A DNA stretch of 9,574 bases from Clostridiales bacterium UBA4706 (GTDB lineage Bacteria; Bacillota; Clostridia; Oscillospirales; Oscillospiraceae), in assembly GCA_002404605.1 (NCBI GenBank), contig DHKA01000067.1:323-9896 (forward strand), written 5' to 3'. The position numbers and the translations under genes were made by a program. Of this stretch, positions 1 through 6,726 are shown in pieces; position 1 is the stretch's first letter; each line of letters opens with the position of its first letter. Under the pieces are notes generated by a model, which was not told the origin of the DNA, did not search any database, and saw only the letters and a program-made list of their open reading frames with translations.

Positions 1-18
1 AGCGGTTTTCGGGCATAG

Positions 19-54
19 AAAAATGCCACCGTAATTCTATCAAAATTACGGTGG
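19..54 (-). terminator. Intrinsic terminator of the tRNA-Ser gene
   Basis: Read on the minus strand, an 11-bp perfect stem (arms at 44-54 and 26-36) encloses a 7-base loop and is followed within two bases by a run of five T (positions 23 to 19). It starts 5 bases after the CCA end of the tRNA, so it is well placed to end that transcript. Seen directly in the sequence; function is inferred from the standard stem-plus-U-tract form. Confidence 0.85.
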
Positions 55-59
55 ACTTA

Positions 60-152
60 TGGCGGAGAAGGAGGGATTCGAACCCTCGATACCCTTTTGG
101 GGTATACACGATTTCCAATCGTGCGCGCTCGACCGGGCTACGCGACTTCTCC
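60..152 (-). tRNA. tRNA-Ser (anticodon GGA), CCA encoded
   Basis: This 93-nt gene folds as a class II tRNA. The acceptor stem is GGAGAAG (152-146) paired with CTTCTCC (70-64), with discriminator G at 63 and a genomically encoded CCA at 62-60. The anticodon stem CACGA/TCGTG encloses the loop TTGGAAA, giving anticodon GGA, which reads serine codons UCC and UCU. A long variable arm (a TACCC/GGGTA stem around an AAAA-type loop) is typical of serine tRNAs. The T arm contains GGTTCGAATCC. It has its own promoter (192-220) and terminator (19-54), so it appears to be a single-gene transcription unit downstream of der. Confidence 0.96.
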
Positions 153-191
153 ATAGCGGTCAAACTGAAAAATATTCAATTCAGCTTGTCT

Positions 192-220
192 ACTATAGCA
201 AATGCGCGCGGCAAAGTCAA
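192..220 (-). promoter_or_regulatory. Sigma-A promoter of tRNA-Ser
   Basis: On the minus strand the -35 box is TTGACT (220-215) and the -10 box is TATAGT (197-192), separated by exactly 17 bp. Transcription should begin about 7 bases after the -10 box, leaving roughly 30 nt of leader before the tRNA at 152. The -35 box and most of the spacer lie inside the der-distal hairpin (203-240), so terminator and promoter share DNA. Boxes and spacing are seen directly; activity is inferred. Confidence 0.75.
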
Positions 221-240
221 GAGCGACTTTGCCGCGCGCA
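203..240 (-). terminator. Strong hairpin after der, probable terminator
   Basis: Two 16-base arms (203-218 and 225-240) pair perfectly around a 6-base loop, 19 bases beyond the der stop codon. The stem is very GC-rich (alternating GCGCGC). On the minus strand only three T follow it, so the classical U-tract is poor; it may terminate weakly, need a factor, or mainly protect the 3' end of the der transcript. The 3' arm overlaps the -35 region of the tRNA-Ser promoter. Confidence 0.65.
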
Positions 241-259
241 AAGAATTTTTCAATTATTT

Positions 260-1594
260 TCAGTTATCCTCGCGGTCGCCCTTCTGCCGGATGGTGATGC
301 GGATGGGCGTGCCCTCCAGCCCGAACGTCGAGCGGATCTGGTTTTCGATATACCGCTGATAGGAGAAATGGAAAAGCTCCCGGCTGTTGCAGAAGATGAC
401 GAAGTGCGGCGGTCTCGTGCCGGTCTGGGTCATATAGTAGATCTTCAGACGGCGGCCCTTGTCGGACGGCGGCTGCACGCGCGCCTGCGCATCGGCAAGC
501 ACATCGTTGAGAAGGCCGGTCGTGATGCGCATGGAACTCTGGTCGTTCACGAAGTTCACAAGCTCAAAAATGCGCTCGGTGCGCTGGCCGGTGAGCGCGG
601 AGATGAAGAGGACCGGTGCATACGTCATAAAGGAGAGATCGCGGTAAATATCCTTGCGCATCTTGTCCATCGTATGGGTGTCCTTCTCGACAAGATCCCA
701 CTTATTGACGACGATGATGCTCGCCTTGCCCGCTTCGTGGGCGAGACCGGCGATCTTCGTGTCCTGCTCCGTGACGCCCTCGCGCGCGTCGATCATAATG
801 AGACACACGTCCGCGCGCTCAATGGCGAGCTGCGCGCGCATGACGGAAAACTTCTCGATGCGGTCGTCCACCTTGGACTTGCGGCGGATGCCGGCGGTGT
901 CGATGAAGATATACTTGCCGTATTTGTTCTCAAGGCGCGTGTCCACGGCGTCGCGCGTTGTGCCGGCCATGTCCGCAACGATGACGCGGTTTTCACCGAG
1001 CACGAGATTGACGAGCGAGGACTTGCCGACATTCGGCTTGCCGATGACGGCAACGCGGATGAGATCGTCCTCTTCCTCGCCCTCTTCCTCGGGCGGGAAG
1101 TTTTCGATGCAGGCGTCAAGCATTTCGTCCGTGCCGTGACCATGGATCGCCGAAAGCGCGATCGGGTCGCCGAGACCAAGCGAGTAAAACTCATAGATGC
1201 CCGGATCGACCTGACCGACGGAGTCCATCTTGTTCACGCACAGCACGACCGGTTTGCGCGAGCGCTTGAGCATCGCGGCGACCTCCTGATCGGCGGCGGT
1301 GACGCCGGTGCCGATCTCGGTCACGAACACGATCACGTCCGCGGAGTTAATGGCGATCTCCGCCTGCTCACGCATGAAGAGCAGGATCTCACTGTCCGCC
1401 GTCGGCTCGATGCCGCCGGTATCGACGATATCAAAGGTGCGCCCCGCCCATTCGCATTCCGCGTACAGACGGTCGCGCGTCACGCCGGGGATGTCCTCCA
1501 CGATGGAGAGACGCTTCCCGCACAGACGGTTGAAAAGCAGGGACTTGCCCACGTTGGGGCGGCCGACGATCGCAACAAGGGGTCGTTTAGCCAT
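260..1594 (-). CDS. der: Ribosome assembly GTPase Der (EngA)
   Basis: Der is an essential GTPase with two tandem G domains that acts in the cytoplasm in late assembly of the 50S subunit. The 444-residue product has the usual family length. The first G domain shows GRPNVGKS at 11-18, DTGG at 58-61 and NKMD at 121-124. An acidic linker (about 169-177, rich in E and D) leads to the second G domain with GKPNVGKS at 185-192, DTAG at 232-235 and NKWD at 297-300. The last ~95 residues match the KH-like RNA-binding domain. In the first P-loop the residue after GKS is Leu, where many homologues have Thr; the required Ser is kept. The ATG start follows an AAAGGAGG ribosome binding site 11 bases upstream. 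It lies 27 bp after the DUF512 gene, probably in one operon with yceD and rpmF. Confidence 0.97.
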   Translation of the reverse strand: MAKRPLVAIVGRPNVGKSLLFNRLCGKRLSIVEDIPGVTRDRLYAECEWAGRTFDIVDTGGIEPTADSEILLFMREQAEIAINSADVIVFVTEIGTGVTAADQEVAAMLKRSRKPVVLCVNKMDSVGQVDPGIYEFYSLGLGDPIALSAIHGHGTDEMLDACIENFPPEEEGEEEDDLIRVAVIGKPNVGKSSLVNLVLGENRVIVADMAGTTRDAVDTRLENKYGKYIFIDTAGIRRKSKVDDRIEKFSVMRAQLAIERADVCLIMIDAREGVTEQDTKIAGLAHEAGKASIIVVNKWDLVEKDTHTMDKMRKDIYRDLSFMTYAPVLFISALTGQRTERIFELVNFVNDQSSMRITTGLLNDVLADAQARVQPPSDKGRRLKIYYMTQTGTRPPHFVIFCNSRELFHFSYQRYIENQIRSTFGLEGTPIRITIRQKGDREDN

Positions 1595-1621
1595 AATGGA
1601 AAAATCCTCCTTTCGGGGGTG

Positions 1622-2908
1622 TTAAAGTTCTTCAAAACGCATCGCGGCGAGCAGCTCCGCGCCGTCCACCTCGAGCGGGATGACCGGCACGCCGAGCTCG
1701 CGCGATACATCCTCGGGCGTGAGATCGTCAAGAAATACGCCCTCGCCGTGGCGCAGCATGGTTTTGGGAATATATATCCGCTCTCCGAGATCCTTATCTC
1801 GGAGATGACGGATGATATCCCGCGCGGTGAGCAGTCCGGCGACCTCGATCGTGTGTCCGAAGAAGTCGTTCGGGATGCCGTAGACCGTGCCGTTCGCCCC
1901 GGCCTTTTCCAAGAGCGCGCGCAGATACGGCTCGGCGGCCTTGCCGGTCGCAATGGAAAAGCGCGGCGTTTCCTTCCGGTCGGGCTCGTCCTCCAGCGAG
2001 AGGGCAAGGTCAAATTCCGTTTCTAGCAGACGCAGCATGCCTACGCCGTTTTCGAGCTGGGCGTAGTCCTCGTAGTATTCGTCCTCCGGCAGAGGAAGAC
2101 CGGCGCGCAGATACATTTCATCGCTGCAATAGAAAATGTGACTGCCGTATTTTTCAAAGCACCCGGCAGCGAACGACTCTACCTGCGTGATCGTCGCGCG
2201 GGCCTGTTCGGGTGTATAGGGGGAGAGGGGCGTGAGCTTTTCGCGGTGGCAGGTGAGACCGACCGGCACGATGGAAACACTGCTCACATGCGGGTAAAGC
2301 CCCGCAAGATCCTCCAGTGAGCGCTGCAGCGCCGCACCGTCGTTCCAGCCGGGCACAGCGACGATCTGGCACTCCATGAAAATGCCCGCCGCGGCAAAGC
2401 GGCGGAGAATGTCCATGATCTCTTTTCCGCGCGGGTTGCCGATGAGCTTTGCGCGCAGCTCCGGATCGGTCGCGTGCACGGAGATGTTCAGCGGGCTCAC
2501 CTTCAGATCGCAGATGCGCTGCAATTCACGCTCGGAGAGATTCGTACACGTGATATAATTCCCCGTGAGGAACGAAAGACGCGCGTCGTCATCTTTAAAA
2601 TAGAGCGTTTTGCGCAGTCCGCGCGGCAGCTGGTCGATGAAGCAGAATATGCACCGGTTGGAGCAGCCCGTCGGCTTGTCCATCAGGTACGTTTCAAAGT
2701 TCAGACCGAGATCTTCGCCCTCTTTTTTGCGGATGCGGATCGTGCCCGCGTCCCGGAATTCCAGTGTGAGCGAGCGGTCGTACGCCCAGTATTTATAATC
2801 GAGCACGTCGTGGATCTCGTGCCGGTTGATATAACGCAATTCGTCTCCGGGGAGCACCCTGCCCTCGAGCCGGGAGCCGGGGTCTATGGACGAGATCGTG
2901 TTGAACAT
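1622..2908 (-). CDS. DUF512 family PDZ/radical SAM-like protein
   Basis: The 428-residue product belongs to the DUF512 family, proteins of unknown function with a PDZ-like N-terminus and a radical SAM-like core. The N-terminal ~65 residues contain the PDZ-like segment (GSRLEGRVLPGDELRYING-type sequence). A cysteine cluster C82-x3-C86-x2-C89 (CSNRCIFC) is the expected [4Fe-4S]/SAM-binding motif. The following part (SPLNISVHATDPELR, about 147-161) resembles the radical SAM barrel, and the C-terminal half is DUF512. No signal peptide or membrane segment is evident, so it is probably cytoplasmic. The ATG start has GAGGAG five bases upstream. Homologues are often found beside der in Firmicutes, as here, which hints at a link with ribosomes or RNA, but the substrate is unknown. 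It is separated from rpmF by a hairpin at 2928-2954. Confidence 0.92.
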   Translation of the reverse strand: MFNTISSIDPGSRLEGRVLPGDELRYINRHEIHDVLDYKYWAYDRSLTLEFRDAGTIRIRKKEGEDLGLNFETYLMDKPTGCSNRCIFCFIDQLPRGLRKTLYFKDDDARLSFLTGNYITCTNLSERELQRICDLKVSPLNISVHATDPELRAKLIGNPRGKEIMDILRRFAAAGIFMECQIVAVPGWNDGAALQRSLEDLAGLYPHVSSVSIVPVGLTCHREKLTPLSPYTPEQARATITQVESFAAGCFEKYGSHIFYCSDEMYLRAGLPLPEDEYYEDYAQLENGVGMLRLLETEFDLALSLEDEPDRKETPRFSIATGKAAEPYLRALLEKAGANGTVYGIPNDFFGHTIEVAGLLTARDIIRHLRDKDLGERIYIPKTMLRHGEGVFLDDLTPEDVSRELGVPVIPLEVDGAELLAAMRFEEL

Positions 2909-2927
2909 ACAGACTCCTCATAGCAAA

Positions 2928-2954
2928 AGAAGAGGGGGCAAAGCCTCCTCTTCT
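2928..2954 (-). terminator. Hairpin between rpmF and the DUF512 gene
   Basis: On the minus strand, AGAAGAGG (2954-2947) pairs with CCTCTTCT (2935-2928); an inner GGC/GCC continues the stem after one A-C mismatch, around a TTT loop. It is followed by only TTTT-G counting the end of the arm, a short U-tract. It starts 9 bases after the rpmF stop. A partial (attenuating) terminator is the likely role, lowering expression of the DUF512 gene and der relative to rpmF. Confidence 0.65.
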
Positions 2955-2963
2955 TAAGCTCGG

Positions 2964-3155
2964 TTACTTTTTCTCCTCGTCTACCTTGAGAACCTGACGG
3001 CCATCGTAAGAGCCGCAGGCCTTGCAGGCCCGGTGGGGGAGCTTGAAAGCGCCGCACTGGGGGCACTTGACCAGAGCGGGAGCGGTGAGCTTCCAGTTGC
3101 TGCCGCGTCTCTTGTCGCGTCTGGTACGGCTTACTTTACTCTTGGGGACTGCCAT
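2964..3155 (-). CDS. rpmF: 50S ribosomal protein L32
   Basis: L32 is a small basic protein of the large ribosomal subunit. The 63-residue product starts MAVPKSKVSRTRRDKRR, the hallmark N-terminus of L32, and carries the zinc-ribbon cysteines C31-x2-C34 and C44-x2-C47 of the zinc-binding (C+) form of this protein. An AGGAGG ribosome binding site lies seven bases before the ATG. It follows yceD by 43 bp, the classical yceD-rpmF order in bacteria. Being a C+ form, its folding depends on zinc; whether a zinc-free paralogue exists elsewhere cannot be seen here. Confidence 0.98.
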   Translation of the reverse strand: MAVPKSKVSRTRRDKRRGSNWKLTAPALVKCPQCGAFKLPHRACKACGSYDGRQVLKVDEEKK

Positions 3156-3198
3156 GGTGACACCTCCTCGTACTTCGGCTGCTTTGAACAGCGCATAA

Positions 3199-3693
3199 TC
3201 ATGGTTTATCGTCCAACAGCTGTTCCAAAACAGCCAGTCTTGGATCCGATCCTGTCCTGCAATCGCAGGGGCCTTCGTTGAGATTCTTGCCGCAGCGGGA
3301 GCAGAGCCCCTTGCAATCTTCCCGGCAAAGAAACCGAGTGTCCATGTTCAGGATGAGCACGGTCTCCAGCAGCTCTTCCAGATCGAGCTCGTCACCCTCC
3401 AGCAGGAAATAATCGGGGTTTTCCCCGTCCTGCAATTCGGACGCAAGCGGGATATCGAGCGGATAGCTCACTTCCCGGTCAAACTCGGCGGCGCACCGGT
3501 CGCACACGCAGCGCATCGCGGCGGAGAGCGTGCCCCGCAGCGTCAGAGCGCCGGCGTTGTTCACGATGAAGCCCTCGCCCACAGGGACGGCGGTGTAGGA
3601 GAGAACGGCGGGAAAATCCAGCCGGTCAGTGGAAAGCTCACACCGGAAGGGCAGCCGCGAGCCGGGATTCAGGAGAAGTTCGTGGAGATTCAT
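3199..3693 (-). CDS. yceD: YceD family protein (DUF177)
   Basis: This 164-residue protein belongs to the YceD/DUF177 family, which is encoded next to rpmF in most bacteria and in plants has been linked to 23S rRNA processing or accumulation. Its exact bacterial role is not settled. The sequence shows the CVCDRC segment (C62, C64, C67) and the diagnostic C-terminal cluster CREDCKGLCSRCG (123-135) followed by GPCDC (C143, C145), a pattern suggesting metal binding. No membrane segment is present. It is the first gene of the minus-strand operon: the promoter at 3734-3762 leaves a leader of about 35 nt, with AGAGGA about 11 bases before the ATG. Confidence 0.93.
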   Translation of the reverse strand: MNLHELLLNPGSRLPFRCELSTDRLDFPAVLSYTAVPVGEGFIVNNAGALTLRGTLSAAMRCVCDRCAAEFDREVSYPLDIPLASELQDGENPDYFLLEGDELDLEELLETVLILNMDTRFLCREDCKGLCSRCGKNLNEGPCDCRTGSDPRLAVLEQLLDDKP

Positions 3694-3733
3694 GTCGATT
3701 CCAATCCTCTGTCAGCATCTCACAAGCCTTGCT

Positions 3734-3762
3734 ATTATATATGAGCATTTCTGTATTGTCAA
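3734..3762 (-). promoter_or_regulatory. Consensus sigma-A promoter of the yceD-rpmF operon
   Basis: On the minus strand the -35 box is TTGACA (3762-3757) and the -10 box is TATAAT (3739-3734), both exact consensus, with a 17-bp spacer. The predicted start near 3727 gives a leader of about 34 nt to the yceD ATG at 3693. Such a perfect promoter suits strong, growth-linked expression of a ribosomal protein operon. An 8-bp direct repeat (TCAACAGA on the plus strand at 3759-3766 and 3771-3778) overlaps and flanks the -35 box. Confidence 0.88.
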
Positions 3763-3882
3763 CAGAAAAATCAACAGACCGTTTCTTTTTCCGTAGTTGA
3801 GCGATCTGGAAATGACCACAACATATTGTAGCACACCCGCGCGGAAAAAACCAGAGGGAAAAGACAAAAAAAGAAAAAAACC

Positions 3883-3911
3883 TTGCCCATCGAGGGAGTC
3901 TCTGATATAAT
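3883..3911 (+). promoter_or_regulatory. Sigma-A promoter of the MATE-Rlu operon
   Basis: TTGCCC (3883-3888) and TATAAT (3906-3911) are separated by 17 bp; the -10 box is preceded by TGA, forming an extended -10. The predicted start near 3918 gives a leader of about 34 nt before the ATG at 3952. An A-rich stretch (3845-3880, with several runs of A) lies immediately upstream and could act as an UP element. The rest of the 258-bp divergent region (3694-3951) shows no gene or riboswitch that I recognise. Confidence 0.8.
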
Positions 3912-3951
3912 AACTCTTCACGAAATCAAGAAAAAGCGAGGAATCTGATCC

Positions 3952-5334
3952 ATGGAGGAAACGAACAGTCTGGCCCGGTCCCGGCGCATGGGCGAAATGC
4001 CGGAGGGGAAGCTGCTGCTTTCGATGGCGGTGCCCATGATGCTCTCGATGCTGGTGCAGGCGCTTTATAACATCGTTGACAGCGTATACGTGGCGAAGGT
4101 CTCGGAGGACTGCCTTTCGGCACTATCACTCGCGTTCCCGGCGCAGAACATTCTCATCGGTCTCGGCACCGGCACGGGCGTCGGCGTTTCGACGATGCTC
4201 TCCCGCGCCCTCGGCAGCCGGGACAATAAGCTCGCCAACCGCGTGGCGGGAAACAGCCTGTTCCTCTGCGTGTGCTGCTGGATCATCATGGCGATTTTCG
4301 GTATTTTCTTTGCCGACACCTTTATCCACTCGCAGACGGAGATCGAATCCATCCGCAGCTACGGAGATTCGTATCTGCGCATCGTCACGATCGGCTCGGT
4401 CTTCGTGTATTTTGAGATCAACTTTGAGCGCCTTTTGCAGTCTACGGGCCAGACAAAGCTCTCCATGTGGGCGCAGATGATCGGCGCGGTGGCGAACATC
4501 ATTCTCGACCCGTTCTTTATCTACGGCTGGTGCGGCCTGCCCGCGATGGGCACCGCCGGCGCTGCCATTGCCACGGTCATCGGCCAGGCGCTCGGTGCGC
4601 TTGCGGGCTTCCTGTTTCACCACAAACACAATAAGGAAGTCAATATCCGGCTTTCCGACTGCCGCCCGGACGGGCACATCATTCTCGATATCTACCGCAT
4701 CGGTTTTCCGTCCATTCTCATGGTCGGTATCGGCTCCGTCACGAACTATCTCATGAACCGCATCCTCATGGCATTCACGTCCACGGCGGTCGCGGTCTAC
4801 GGTGCATACTTCAAGCTGCAGAGCTTCTTCTTCATGCCGGTGTTCGGACTGAATAACGGCATTGTCCCTATCGTCGGCTACAACTACGGCGCGCGGAAAA
4901 AGGAACGCATTTACCGGACGATCCGCTACGGCGTGCTGTTTGCCGTGTGCATCCTCGCAGCTGGACTGCTGCTCTTTGAGACGATCCCCGGCGTACTGCT
5001 GCTGGCGTTCTCCCCGTCGGAGAATATGCTCGCCATCGGCATCCCTGCGCTGCGCAAGATCGCCATCCATTTCCCGGTCGCCGCGTTCTGCATCGTCGGC
5101 GGCTCGATCTGCCAGGCGCTCGGTAAGAGCCTTTATTCGTTCTTCACGTCCGTGCTGCGTCAGGTCGTGGCGCTCATCCCGGCGGCGTATCTCCTGTCGC
5201 TGACCGGAAACGTCGGCAACGTATGGTGGTGCTTCCCGATCGCGGAGGTCGTATCGGCGTGCGCGACGGCGTTTTTCCTGCGCCGCGCGCTGCGGGACAT
5301 GGACCGGAAGCTGACGCTCGCGGAGGGGCAATGA
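3952..5334 (+). CDS. MATE family multidrug efflux transporter
   Basis: The 460-residue product is a polytopic inner-membrane protein of the MATE family, which exports cationic drugs or metabolites in exchange for Na+ or H+. A hydrophilic N-terminus of ~19 residues precedes the first membrane helix. Family features visible in order: NIVDSVYVAKV near 40-50, GLGTGTGVGVSTMLSRALG near 70-88, and NIILDPFFIYGWCGLPAMGTAGAAIATVIGQ-type segment at about 182-212, which marks the end of the first six-helix half. The second half repeats the pattern (NNGIVPIVGYNYGARK). Length fits the usual 440-470. GAGGAA lies about eight bases before the ATG. It overlaps the following pseudouridine synthase gene by ATGA. 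Substrate cannot be told from sequence; it most resembles the MepA/DinF-type branch. Confidence 0.94.
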   Translation: MEETNSLARSRRMGEMPEGKLLLSMAVPMMLSMLVQALYNIVDSVYVAKVSEDCLSALSLAFPAQNILIGLGTGTGVGVSTMLSRALGSRDNKLANRVAGNSLFLCVCCWIIMAIFGIFFADTFIHSQTEIESIRSYGDSYLRIVTIGSVFVYFEINFERLLQSTGQTKLSMWAQMIGAVANIILDPFFIYGWCGLPAMGTAGAAIATVIGQALGALAGFLFHHKHNKEVNIRLSDCRPDGHIILDIYRIGFPSILMVGIGSVTNYLMNRILMAFTSTAVAVYGAYFKLQSFFFMPVFGLNNGIVPIVGYNYGARKKERIYRTIRYGVLFAVCILAAGLLLFETIPGVLLLAFSPSENMLAIGIPALRKIAIHFPVAAFCIVGGSICQALGKSLYSFFTSVLRQVVALIPAAYLLSLTGNVGNVWWCFPIAEVVSACATAFFLRRALRDMDRKLTLAEGQ

Positions 5335-6311
5335 AGGAATTTACCATCGGCCGCAACGACGCCGGGCAGCGGCTCGACCGGTTCGTGAGCAAGGCGGCGC
5401 CGCTCATCCCGGAATCGCTGCTGCAAAAGACGCTGCGGAAAAAGGACATCAAGATCAACGGCCGCCCGGCAAAGGGTGAGGCACGCCTCGCTGAGGGCGA
5501 CACGGTGCGCGTATATCTCCCGGACGAGTTTTTTGAAGCGCCGCGGGAGGAAAATGCCTGGCGCAAGATCACGGCCCCCCGGCTCGATATCGTCTACGAG
5601 GACGAGAACATCCTGCTCGTGGATAAAAAGCCGGGCGTCCTCTGCCACAGCGCGGGGGAGTGGAGCTGGAACACGCTCATTGCGAACATCCAGGCATACC
5701 TCCGCGCAAAGGGCGAGTGGGACCCGGCGCGGGAGAACAGCTTTGCGCCCGCGCTCTGCAACCGCATCGACCGCAACACCGGCGGCATCGTGATCGCCGC
5801 GAAAAACGCCGAGGCACTGCGCGTCATGGATGAAAAGGTCAAAAACCGCGAGATCGAGAAGATCTATCTCGCCGCCGTCGTCGGCACGCCGCGCCCCGCC
5901 GCCGGACGGCTCGAGGGGTATCTCTTCAAGGACGCGAAAAACAATCAGGTCTATGTCTACGATACGCCCCGCACCGGGGCGAAAACCGCCGTGACAGAGT
6001 ATAAAACGCTTGCATCCGACGGGCGTCTCACGCTTGTGGAGTGCCGCCTCATCACCGGGCGCACACACCAGATCCGCGCGCAGTTCCGCCATGCCGGATG
6101 CCCTCTGCTCGGCGACGGGAAATACGGCCGCGAAAAGGACAACCGCGCCTACGGCGAAAAGGGGCAGGCGCTCTGCTCGTGGCGGCTCCGGTTTGTTTTC
6201 GATACCCCTGCCGGGGCGCTTGAATATCTCAACGGAAAGAGCTTCCGCACCAAAACGCCGGAGTTCGTGGAAAAGTACTTTCCATCGTTTGCCGCGCGCG
6301 TGGAAAAGTAA
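5331..6311 (+). CDS. RluC/RluD-type 23S rRNA pseudouridine synthase
   Basis: The 326-residue enzyme converts specific uridines in RNA, most likely 23S rRNA, to pseudouridine. Residues ~12-62 form an S4 RNA-binding domain (DAGQRLDRFVSK near 10-21). The catalytic domain holds the RluA-family motif RIDRNTGG at 145-152 with the presumed catalytic Asp147, and GRTHQIRAQFRHAGCPLLGD at about 243-262. The ATG at 5331 is chosen because it overlaps the MATE stop codon (ATGA) and is preceded by GGAGG at 5322-5326; the open frame extends upstream to 5223 but only within the transporter gene. Translation is probably coupled to the transporter. In this RluC/RluD branch the exact target uridine cannot be assigned. 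An intrinsic terminator follows at 6341. Confidence 0.95.
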   Translation: MKEFTIGRNDAGQRLDRFVSKAAPLIPESLLQKTLRKKDIKINGRPAKGEARLAEGDTVRVYLPDEFFEAPREENAWRKITAPRLDIVYEDENILLVDKKPGVLCHSAGEWSWNTLIANIQAYLRAKGEWDPARENSFAPALCNRIDRNTGGIVIAAKNAEALRVMDEKVKNREIEKIYLAAVVGTPRPAAGRLEGYLFKDAKNNQVYVYDTPRTGAKTAVTEYKTLASDGRLTLVECRLITGRTHQIRAQFRHAGCPLLGDGKYGREKDNRAYGEKGQALCSWRLRFVFDTPAGALEYLNGKSFRTKTPEFVEKYFPSFAARVEK

Positions 6312-6340
6312 ATATTGCAAAGCATCAAGATATAAAGAAC

Positions 6341-6379
6341 GGAGCCGTATCAGTCATCCCGATACGGCTCCATTTTTTT
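6341..6379 (+). terminator. Intrinsic terminator of the MATE-Rlu operon
   Basis: GGAGCCGTATC (6341-6351) pairs perfectly with GATACGGCTCC (6361-6371) around a 9-base loop and is followed by A and seven T. It lies 29 bases after the pseudouridine synthase stop codon. On the opposite strand the stem is followed only by GTTCTTT, so it is a weaker terminator for the convergent transcription unit. Confidence 0.95.
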
Positions 6380-6399
6380 GCATGATTCTGCCGTCGACC

Positions 6400-6718
6400 C
6401 AAGGTCAGCAGGACGCTGAGCAGCAAAAGGAGCCAAGCTGTGCTGGAAAAGCAAATTCGCTGCTTCTTTTCATCGTTCTGCGCACTGAAGATCGTAAAAT
6501 GGATGCCCCCCCGCCAAGCCGATGCCCGTTCCCATCGCCTGAATGAATGCGGCGATCGGAAAGCCCAGCGCAATGGCAGCCAAGCCGATGTCTCCAAGGC
6601 TTCTTCCGATAAAAAGCCCATCCACGATGGTATAAACGCCGGAAAGGGCAGAGACAAGGACGGATGGGATCACATAGGAAAAGAAGGTTTTCGTTTTTGA
6701 TGAAGATATTTTCTCCAT
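6400..6718 (-). pseudogene. N-terminal remnant of a third MATE transporter, frameshifted
   Basis: The frame starting at 6718 encodes a MATE N-terminus (FFSYVIPSVLVSALSGVYT, VDGLFIGRSLGDIGLAAI, MGTGIGLAGG) but ends after 82 codons at 6470. At a run of seven G (minus strand, 6512-6506) the reading frame shifts. Removing one G continues the family sequence as GGIHFTIFSAQNDEKKQR and a hydrophobic helix (AWLLLLLSVLLTL). The restored product would be about 106 residues, roughly a quarter of a transporter; family resemblance stops near 6400 and the new frame then runs through the convergent terminator to a stop at 6325. So there are two lesions, a frameshift and loss of the last three quarters. The start lies 8 bp after the B3/B4 gene stop, so it was the next gene of that operon. 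It is probably non-functional. Confidence 0.85.
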
Positions 6719-6726
6719 AGATTTGC

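Noticed and set aside
11..124. Possible change in the first Der P-loop as a sign of lost activity
   Set aside because: Only the residue after GKS differs (Leu for Thr); the essential Gly, Lys and Ser and the other G motifs are intact. Coordinates here are residue numbers of Der mapped loosely; the coding DNA is about 1541-1564.
59..2026. A 655-codon plus-strand open frame opposite the tRNA, der and part of the DUF512 gene
   Set aside because: Its first ~30 codons are the antisense of tRNA-Ser (the well-known spurious EKEGFEPS type of protein), and the rest lies opposite genes with clear family motifs. High GC at third codon positions keeps the antisense frame open.
3845..3881. A-rich tract considered as a terminator U-tract for the minus-strand side or as a repeat
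   Set aside because: No stem precedes it on either strand and there is no gene to terminate; an UP-element-like role for the plus-strand promoter is the simpler reading.
3712..3921. A 69-codon minus-strand open frame in the divergent intergenic region
   Set aside because: It overlaps both promoters, has no ribosome binding site I can support, and its sequence reads like translated A/T-rich regulatory DNA.
4126..5331. A 401-codon minus-strand open frame opposite the MATE gene
   Set aside because: It is low-complexity, rich in R, D and H, has no recognisable domain, and lies opposite a clear transporter; an antisense shadow.
5160..6320. A 386-codon minus-strand open frame opposite the pseudouridine synthase
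   Set aside because: The plus strand carries the catalytic RIDRNTGG motif and a good ribosome binding site; the antisense frame shows no family features.
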